Shown here: positions 56,798 through 64,000 of the stretch, piece after piece | Layout of the letters: the number at the start of each line of letters is the position of its first letter | How positions within the stretch are numbered: position 1 is the stretch's first letter | Source: Atrichornis clamosus | Taxonomy: Eukaryota > Chordata > Aves > Passeriformes > Menuridae | Assembly (NCBI GenBank): GCA_013400975.1 | Contig: WBMZ01011562.1 | Location: forward strand, 1-64,000 | DNA length: 64,000 nt | Direction of reading: 5' to 3' | Notes under the pieces: generated by a model | What the model was told of the DNA's origin: nothing | What the model saw: only the letters and a program-made list of their open reading frames with translations | The model's database searches: none | Position numbers and translations under genes: made by a program

Positions 56798-58129
56798 TGT
56801 CAGTAAGGAGCCACACTCATGGGCTGTTTTCCCTGGTGTCCTCTCTGCTCTCATGGTGGGGTTGTGACTGAGAAAAGGGGTGACAAAGAAATGTCCCTGC
56901 ACACTCCTGGCTGGTGCCCTCCCTGGCGCTGTGGGAGCCAGGGCACCTCAGAGCTCCCGTCCTCCCTGAACTCAGAGCAGCTCTGTGAGCACCAGCCCGC
57001 AGATGCAGGTCCAAGAAGTGACTTCAATCCCTCCCACTCCATCCCCCACATCCCGCTTCTGTCCCACACGGGGCTCAGCCCTGCTCCGAGCAGATCTCTG
57101 GGTGTGGGGTGTCCTAGAACTCTGAGCCGGGCAGGGTTTCGTAGCCCCAGAACACCTGCAGATCCCTCTGCACAGGATTCCCAACAGAGCAGATTATCCT
57201 ACCACAAACACAACACCTAAATAACCTTTCCCTCTGCTTCCTTCGGGATTCAAGCAGAGAGGAGACACTTGAGACAGTCCTTGACCTTCACGGGTCTCTT
57301 ATGAATCATTAACCTGGAAGATGGATGGGGGAGAGATCCTGTAGCCTGGCAGAGCAGCTCTTGCATTTCATTTCTGTGTGTGTAACTCAGCTGCTGTTCA
57401 GCTCTTTCCCTGCCACTGTAACATTCCTGCACACGGCAGCAGCTCAGCAAAGGTCAGCATTCCCATATATCTGCTCAGTTTTACAATCTCTGCCCTTTAT
57501 CCTCACACATTTACATAATGTGAGTATAATGGAGATGCACAATTCCTCCTTCTCGCTCCAGAACCTGCAAGTGAGTTTGTCACAGTGGCTGCTTCTTTAA
57601 AGAAATAATGTCGTACTAATGTGTAACCTCTGGGAATCACTGACAACACCTTGTAGTACAGCAGTCTTGCATTTCATCTTGTTTTTCTTTTTTTTTCAAT
57701 GTTACAACCTTTTACTTTTCTCTTAGGTTGAAGAAAATTCTTCCCTTGTTGCAGGGCTCTCACTGAGCCCTCCCTCCCCCGAGGGCATGGCTGCCTTAGA
57801 CTGAAGCTTTCCTACTTGTGGGAAATATCTCTGGGGTATTTCAGTGCAAGTCAGTCCATCAGTCCCAAAGGATTCCCTCCCTGTGTGAGGTTCTGGAGGA
57901 GAAGCCCAGCTCCAGAGGAGTGTTTGGGTGGTTCCCTTGTTGCAGGTCTGCTAAAGCTCCTGAATCTTCAGGATCAGTTGGTGGTTACAGACCAAGAGCC
58001 CCAGTTTGGAAGGTCAGCCCCAGCTGGCCAGGCCACCCCTCTGCCTTGTGCTGTTGCCGTGGGCATGGCTGGCACGTGGCCACTCCGCAGGGGCTGCAGA
58101 GGGTCGCAGAGGGCTCTCCTGGCCACCAC
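56798..58129. other. Unique noncoding stretch
   Basis: GC-rich at 56.8-57.2 kb, mixed or AT-rich at 57.3-57.75 kb (with a T-rich run at 57,680-57,700), then GC-rich to the next CR1. No gene recognised. Confidence 0.5.
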
Positions 58130-58273
58130 GGTTTGGGGTTGTTTGGCTTGGGAGGGACTTCAAAGCTCATCCAATGCCATCCCTGCCATGGGCAGGGACA
58201 CCTCCCACTGTCCCAGGGTGCTCCAAGCCCCGTCCAACCTGGCCTTGGACACTTCCAGGGATGGGGCAGCCAC
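58130..58273 (-). mobile_element. CR1 LINE, short 3' region, reverse orientation
   Basis: GGTTTGGGGTTGTTTGGCTT, 'GGGAGGGACTTCAAAGCTC', 'CATGGGCAGGGACACCTCCC', 'CCAAGCCCCGTCCAACCTGG' and 'CACTTCCAGGGATGGGGC'. The terminal tail units are absent or decayed at the left edge. Confidence 0.93.
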
Positions 58274-60707
58274 CACACCTGTGCTGTCATTAAATATTCA
58301 GGTAAGGAGCAGTGTGAGCACTGCGAGTGTGAAATTGCTACACGTGTGAGAAGACAGCTGAGCATAAATAAAAGAGGGCTGTTTAACATTTGTGCGACTA
58401 AATATGTAGTGCTGCCTGGATATGAGATCATCTGGGGATGGACAGAAAAGAGACAGAAGGAGAAACCGAGAGAAATGAGATAACACGGAGACAGGGATAG
58501 AAATGTGGATCATTACAACAGCAAGATTAATAAAGAATTCCCTGCTCCTGATGTGAAAATGGAATAGGGCTGCTGCAGACATTAATATGTCTTGAAAAGG
58601 AAAAAAAAAGAGATTTCCCCTTTATTCCCTTCTTGATAATTTCATGTACCAGAGAGTATCACCCATGGTCACAAACCAGCTCAGCTCGGGTGAGCACGTG
58701 GCCAGAACTGGGGAAAGACAGAGTGTGATGCTAATTCTCTGGAGACGTGTTTCCCTGCAACACAGGATCAGTTTTTCTGGGCTAGAGCCTGAGTGAGGGT
58801 TGCTGTGGATGCTGTGGGCAAAGGGCACTCACAGATCCCCCTGAGGGTTCTGGGTGTGAGGAGAGCTGAGCCCAGCGCTGGCTGCAGCCGGAGCGTGGGC
58901 AGCGAGTGCCAGTGCCCCTGCCACGGGTGTGGGATCCCCACTCCGTCCGTGCAGAGGGAGCAAACACCTGGCCGCGGCAGGGACGCGCTCTGTGCCCCTG
59001 TGGGCAGACTGGCAGTCTGCGTGGCACCGCCTGCCCGGGCAGCTCCGCGTGGCTGCGGCTCCCGGGGAATGTCACCTCGCAGGGACCAAGCAACAAAACG
59101 GGGAAAGGCTGGGAGCATGAACACCAGCAAAGCCTGGTCACAGGTGCAGCCACAGGGTTTGGTTTGTGCCGTGTTGAGTTCGTGGCTCATAAACTGTCAG
59201 GCCCAATGGATGTTCCAGCAAAGTTACATCCCATGGTTCTGTGTCCTGCTTCCCACCCATGGGCAGTCTGCGGGACCTAGAGATTTGGGAAAGCCAGTCT
59301 GCACCAAGGTGTCCCCTGGGATCACTAAATACCATCCTGCTAAGCAGGGGAGGTCACCCCAGGCCATGAGCTGCTCTGTGCCCCAGCACAGTCCGGCCCA
59401 GGGGTGGTGCAGGAGCAGGGGCAGCAGGGGCTGCTCCCCCCGAGCTCCCTGTATCCCAGTGCCCGGCGGGAGTGGTGCTGACATCTCCACCTTCGGAAAG
59501 CAGTTGGACTTTTGGATGCTTTGGCTGCTGTGGTTTGTCTGTTTACCTGGATTTGGTCCCTTAAAATCTCTTCTGAGGTTTGAATAATCCCGGGCACAAA
59601 CAGTTCCATCCCTGGTCTCCGGGAGCACCAGGGCAATGGGCAGGGACTGAGGTGCAAATGTCCACGGTGTTTATCCAATTTCAACCTGGTCTGAGGGGCA
59701 CAGGATGTGCCCAGTCTGTCCCAGCGCCTGGTCACCCAGGGCAGGGAGCAAAGCCATGGCCTGAGGAGAGGAGAGCTGGGGAAAACAGCAAGTGGAGTTT
59801 GCTCTCTGTGCTGGGCAGAGGAAGAGCAGCGATTCCCAGGAGGTGTTACTGAGCTAGTCAGCACAAAGCACACGTGAATCTTTAGAATATACAGCCCAGC
59901 CTTGGAAAAAATGGAGATACCTGCTCCCAAATGAGCAAAGACTCCGTCCTCCCGTCAGGAAATTGCCTGTCCAGTTTGCCTATTCCCAGGCACTGCAGTT
60001 GCCTGGCAGTGTGGGAAGATTTTTAATAATGAATGACAAAGCGTGGATCATTATCTGAAATCTCATTAAGGATCTGTCAGTGGGACTCTCCCATGAATTC
60101 TGTGCTTGTGTGCAGCTCATGCACAGAGGAACAGGGTTTTCCTGCACTGTGCCCTGGAAGATAACCCTTCCCTGAAATCCCTTGCCTGGATTCACATTTC
60201 CACACTCGTGTCCTTCCTTGCTTTCTTTAATTCAGTGTATTTCTTTGCTGTAGTTTTCTCAGCTGCTTCTCCCCCAGCCCCCAGGAGCTGGGTGCTTCCA
60301 GGCACTCTGCTTTCCAGACAGGGGTCCCACCTCCTGGGCTGCTTTCTGGGGCTCCCTCCCCAGCCAGCTTTTCCCAGGGATGCTGGAGCACAGCTGGGGA
60401 GCCAATCATGGGAAGGGGGAGAAGAAAAGAAACCTCTTTTCCTTAGGAAAGGAGGCTGGTGGCCAGCCAGAGACAGAAATTCTGTTCCTGGATCACCTGT
60501 GCTCTGCATCACCTGTGCACGGTGTCACTGGCTGGAAACTATTTCATCAAAGCCAAAATGGTCATTATGAACATCTTGTCTGTTCCTGAGCACTGGTCGC
60601 TCCAGCAAGTCTATCCCAGTAACTCCTGCTGCAATCCCAGCAACTGCACGGGAGCCAGGGTACGTGTTCTGGGCTGTCTCTGGTGACATGGAACCTTCAG
60701 GTGGATG
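58274..60707. other. Unique noncoding stretch
   Basis: AT-rich at 58.27-58.65 kb, then GC-rich with scattered CpG to about 59.5 kb, then mixed. Overlapping frames on both strands, none recognisable. Confidence 0.5.
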
Positions 60708-60990
60708 TAGAATCATATCCCAGACTGGTTTGGGTTGGAATGGACCTTAAATCCCACCCAGTGCCACTCCTGCCATGGCAGGGACACCTCCCACTATCCC
60801 AGGGTGCTCCCAGCCCCGTCCAGCCTGGCCTTGGACACTGCCAGGGATCCAGGGGCAGCCACAGCTGCTCTGGGCACCCTGTGCCAGGGCCTCCCCACCC
60901 TCACAGGGATGAATTCCTTCCCAATATCCCATCTAACCCTGTCCTCTGGCAATGGGAAGCCATTCCTGCTTGTTCTAACACTCCATGCCT
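60708..60990 (-). mobile_element. CR1 LINE 3' region, reverse orientation
   Basis: TAGAATCATATCCCAGACTGG, 'TTTGGGTTGGAATGGACC', 'CATGGCAGGGACACCTCCC', 'CCAGCCCCGTCCAGCCTGG', 'GCCACAGCTGCTCTGGGC', 'TTCCTTCCCAATATCCCATC' and 'CCTGTCCTCTGGCAATGGG', then decay near 60,990. Well preserved, same type as 4354 and 38,481. Confidence 0.95.
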
Positions 60991-61559
60991 AAAATGCCTT
61001 ATCAATAAATTATTTCAGCATTTAATTACAGTTTGTATTATCTACAGTTCCTTTTTTTAATTTCTTTTGCTGTTTTAGTTTTTTTTTTCCCTTTTAATTT
61101 CTAAAAATTGAAATTCAGTCCCTTCAGTCCTGTTCTGCTTTTCCTGGCGGGTCAGAGCAACCCCAAGGATCAGGTATCTCCTCCCCATAGCTGGGGAGAA
61201 CCCGTGTGTGGCTGAGCCTCCCTGATGGATCTGTGTGTGTGTGTTTATCTCATGATGGATGTTAAATTCTGCGCTGCCAGGACGAGAACCGTGGAAAAAC
61301 TTGGAGAGGGGAAGATCTGCTCTGTGTTACTGTCCTTGTTTTCCCAGAGTTCCCTTCCAGTGTCACAGTAGGAGTAAGATCACCCATCAGCTCCAGTCCA
61401 GTGTACGGCACAGCCAGACTTCCCTCCTTCTGGGCTAGAGGGGAACACACAGAGCTGGGAATATTCAAGTTTATTATTTGAAATATGCCCATGAGTTTGT
61501 ACAATGTAATGATTTGAAAATATCATTAATTTCCAAATGTGCTGCCTCCTTGGAACACA

Positions 61560-61765
61560 GGGAAAATGAGAAACAAGAAAAAGAAGAAGATTTAACAAAT
61601 GCAATTAATCTGGAATTACTTGGCAGGGTAGAATCGCCATTGATGTATTTAACAAAGAACTAATTAAACCAAAATGCAGACCGAAATAAAAGAAGTTATG
61701 TAATGCAAATAGCGCTGATTAAAAACTGTAGCCTCAAGAACTCAGCCTGTGTAGATAAATCAGGG
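61560..61765. promoter_or_regulatory. Candidate enhancer-like block with POU octamer
   Basis: Perfect octamer ATGCAAAT at 61,703-61,710, preceded by GCAATTAATCTGGAATTAC and GAACTAATTAAACC and followed by GCTGATTAAAAAC. AT-rich, free of recognised repeats. Motif-level evidence only. Confidence 0.25.
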
Positions 61766-63240
61766 ACACGTGTACGCTGTGTAGAGATCAGGCTTTAACA
61801 GAATTCCAGTCCCAGGCGCGACCACGTTTTGCAGTGGAAAAACGTCCTTTGGAAGGCCTTCAGCCCCCGCCCGGAAAGTGAAAGGTGTGCACTCCAGGGA
61901 GGCTCCGGTGCAGGTGGGATCCACACCTGCGCAGGCGGGGAAGGGCCGGCCCGGGGCAGGGAGGGGGTCACGGCCCCAGGGGCTCCCCAGGGTCCTGCAC
62001 AAGCCACTGCAGGCCTGAGCAGGTGAATTCTGGGGGTGAAGGTGTTCCTGAAGAGGAGAAGGGGCCTGAAGGGAAGCAGGAGAGCAGCGACCTGTCAGCA
62101 AGGCAGCTCCTGCGGGTTCTGGAGCTTCGCGCAGGGCACCACAGTGCAGCCTTTCAGTGCCCCATCTGACACCAGTCACACACCGGCCTGAGGCTGGATC
62201 CGTCCCGCAGCACTGGGTTTGCCTCAGGCTGCCAGGAACAGGGCATCCATGGCCTGCCTCAGTCCCATCCTCCCCCATGAGCAGCTTTCAGGAGGATGGA
62301 AGGACACCAAGGAGAGGGTGGGGTCCAGCTGAGGCAGTGGGTCCACCCTGGAGCTTGCTGGCTGCTTGGGATGCTCCACACGTGGCTCTGGGGGACGCTG
62401 TGGGGGCTGCTTGGGAGGCTGCTGACCCGTCCTTCCCCTTCCTCTGCTGTTTTCCCCTGCCCTTACTTTTACTGTTTTATGACTTTCTCCTCTCCCCTAC
62501 AGAACAAGCTTGTGGTAAAGCAGAACTTCCTGCTGCCCCCTCACCCCAGATCCCGCTCTCCTTGTGGCAGCGAAGGCCAGGACACAGCGGCCACTGCCCT
62601 CGCTGTCCTCAGCATGGGAGCTGCTGCACACCACACACAGCTCGTTCTCTGAGACTGGTACTGCAAAAGGTTAAGAAAACCCCAAACACCATGGACAAGT
62701 ACCTGTCTGTGTTCACTACGGTGATTGGTGCCAGGCGTTCCCAGCTAAACACACACTGCCAGTGTGGATGGTGTGACTCAGCCCTCTTCTGTGGTCAGGG
62801 AAGTTTATCTGGAACAGTTCCAGCAGAGAGGACATTGATGAAATGTTGAATTTCAAAGACAAAATGTCTGATGCAAACCTGCTGCGGGTGGTACAACACA
62901 ACAGGGATGGGCCGAGTTCAATCCCCTGCTCAGCGCTGCTCACGCTCAGCCGTGTTTGTAATTTCAGCTCAGAGGATCTCTGGATTTGATGTTTCGACTC
63001 ACTGCACCCAGGCCAGAGAATCAATATGAATTATCAGTAATTTTCCAGGGGTGGATAAATGGCATCATGATGTGGAACTGCTGCTAATCCTTGCCTTGTC
63101 CTTGCTTGTTGGGTCAGCAGCGTTTGTTTAAGTCCTCGGAGGTCACAGTGACGTGCTGCTCCGCAGCAACTTGTCTGGGGGCTCCTGAGGAGGTGAAGTT
63201 GATGGTGGCACCGTCAGCAAATGATTGTAAAGACACCTGG

Positions 63241-63286
63241 CAGGGCGGGGCAGGGCAGGGCAGGGCAGGGCAGGGCAGGGCAGGGC
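63241..63286 (+). repeat. (CAGGG)n pentanucleotide array, G-quadruplex-prone
   Basis: Seven perfect CAGGG units (63,251-63,285) preceded by imperfect CAGGGCGGGG. GGG runs at regular 2-base spacing fit the usual G3N1-7 quadruplex pattern on the plus strand. Possibly polymorphic in length. Confidence 0.93.
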
Positions 63287-63948
63287 CTTGCAGTGTCACC
63301 CGGGCACACGCAGCCTAGATCAGTTGTGGCCATGTGGTGATGTTCCGTTTGTCCCACGGCTCTCGTGTCCCCAGGGCAGCCCCTGTGCCTGAGGGCCCTG
63401 CCAGGGGCGGTCGGAGCCACAGCCCCAGACCCCTCGGTGCTGCGAGGGCTGCGCGCTCCGGGCTTTGCCCTCCTCTGTGTCCCGGGAGGGAGCTGAGCTG
63501 GCTTGGCCCTGTCCAAACCCAAGCATGGGGGAGAGCTCTGGGGGAGGGAGGGCAGGAGGAGACTGATGCTTTCGGTCAGGGTGGAGCGCTGGGCTGTCCC
63601 GAGTCTCGGCTCCTGGCAGGGTGCTCCAGCCTGAGCAGCCTCCCCTGCAGAACCACGGCATCACTGAACACTCAATAAGCAGCTTCAGGAGCCTGCTGAT
63701 ATTGAAGGACTGAGGGGATATTTAACCTGAAACTGGAGTTCAACTACATCAGACTGCTTATTAAAAATGAATGGGTTCATCCGATAAGGATCATATTCCT
63801 TGTGATGTGATGCAGCAGCAGAAACAGATCTGCTGTGTTCTGTCCTGCTCTTTTCTCCATGTGGTCACTCCTGTGTTTCTGTGTACTGAAAATACACTTG
63901 CTTTGCTTTTTCACCCAAATTCCCTCCTTATTGATTCCTCTTCAGACA

Positions 63949-63973
63949 GAAAGTCTGAAGTCTGAAGACTTTC
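63949..63973. other. 8-bp inverted repeat with internal direct repeats
   Basis: GAAAGTCT, a 9-base spacer GAAGTCTGA, then AGACTTTC. The arms are exactly complementary. The same segment contains TCTGAAG twice in tandem. Small hairpin; no function is evident. Confidence 0.55.
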
Positions 63974-64000
63974 AATAAACAAAAGGAAGCAGCTTAGTGA

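Larger units (their letters stand above)
60991..64000. other. Unique stretch to the window end
   Basis: T-rich run at 61,065-61,105. AT-rich, motif-bearing block at 61,470-61,760. GC- and CpG-richer DNA at 61.8-62.1 kb. G-rich pentamer array at 63,241. Inverted repeat at 63,949-63,973. No gene recognised. Confidence 0.45.

Noticed and set aside
1..64000. tRNA, rRNA, snRNA or endogenous retrovirus
   Set aside because: No tRNA A/B-box arrangement, rRNA core, LTR pair or retroviral gene sequence was recognised by eye. A computational search could still reveal old or small copies.

Overview
This window looks like vertebrate, very probably bird, nuclear DNA. The main evidence is 26 short copies of the CR1 (chicken repeat 1) LINE family, recognised by the 3'-terminal core (approximately 'GGTTGGAAGGGACC' and 'CCATGGCAGGGACACCT' in one orientation) and by octamer-like tails such as GATTCTGTGATT. 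Most copies are 5'-truncated to their last 60-550 bases, which is typical of avian CR1. No Alu, B1, MIR or L1 sequence was noticed. The CR1 variants resemble those common in songbirds, so a passerine is my best guess; that is inference from memory and not proven by the sequence.

I recognise no protein-coding gene. The many open frames are short, overlap on both strands in GC-rich stretches, or run through repeats. The window therefore reads as intergenic or intronic DNA. It alternates GC-rich unique sequence, AT-rich blocks with homeodomain, POU or SOX-type motifs that could be conserved noncoding elements, and CR1 fragments. The CR1 copies split evenly between strands by my count (13 plus, 13 minus).

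Layout. 1-4.4 kb: mostly unique, with an (AAT/AAC)n microsatellite, an old CR1 and one clear CR1. 4.4-14 kb: two clear CR1 copies, one containing an N inside a local 17-base duplication, then a long unique stretch. 14-20 kb: CR1 copies, an AT-rich block, an enhancer-like block at about 19.2-19.5 kb, and a 16-unit minisatellite at 19,714-20,125 with nested higher-order structure. 20.6-28 kb: four CR1 copies and a splice-like module at 24.2-24.5 kb. 28-43 kb: largely unique, with a CpG-dense spot at 32.6 kb, a (CA)n tract and weak exon-like segments on the minus strand. 43.8-52.8 kb: the longest CR1 copies, a CR1-associated pentamer/hexamer microsatellite, a perfect 9-bp inverted repeat and a CArG box. 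53-64 kb: older CR1 copies, unique sequence, an octamer-containing AT-rich block and a G-quadruplex-prone (CAGGG)n array.

No gene set works together here, and I saw no evidence of a new biological system. The best leads are the minisatellite with its nested duplication history, the duplicated splice-acceptor module, several candidate cis-regulatory blocks and a few possible exons of unrecognised transcripts.
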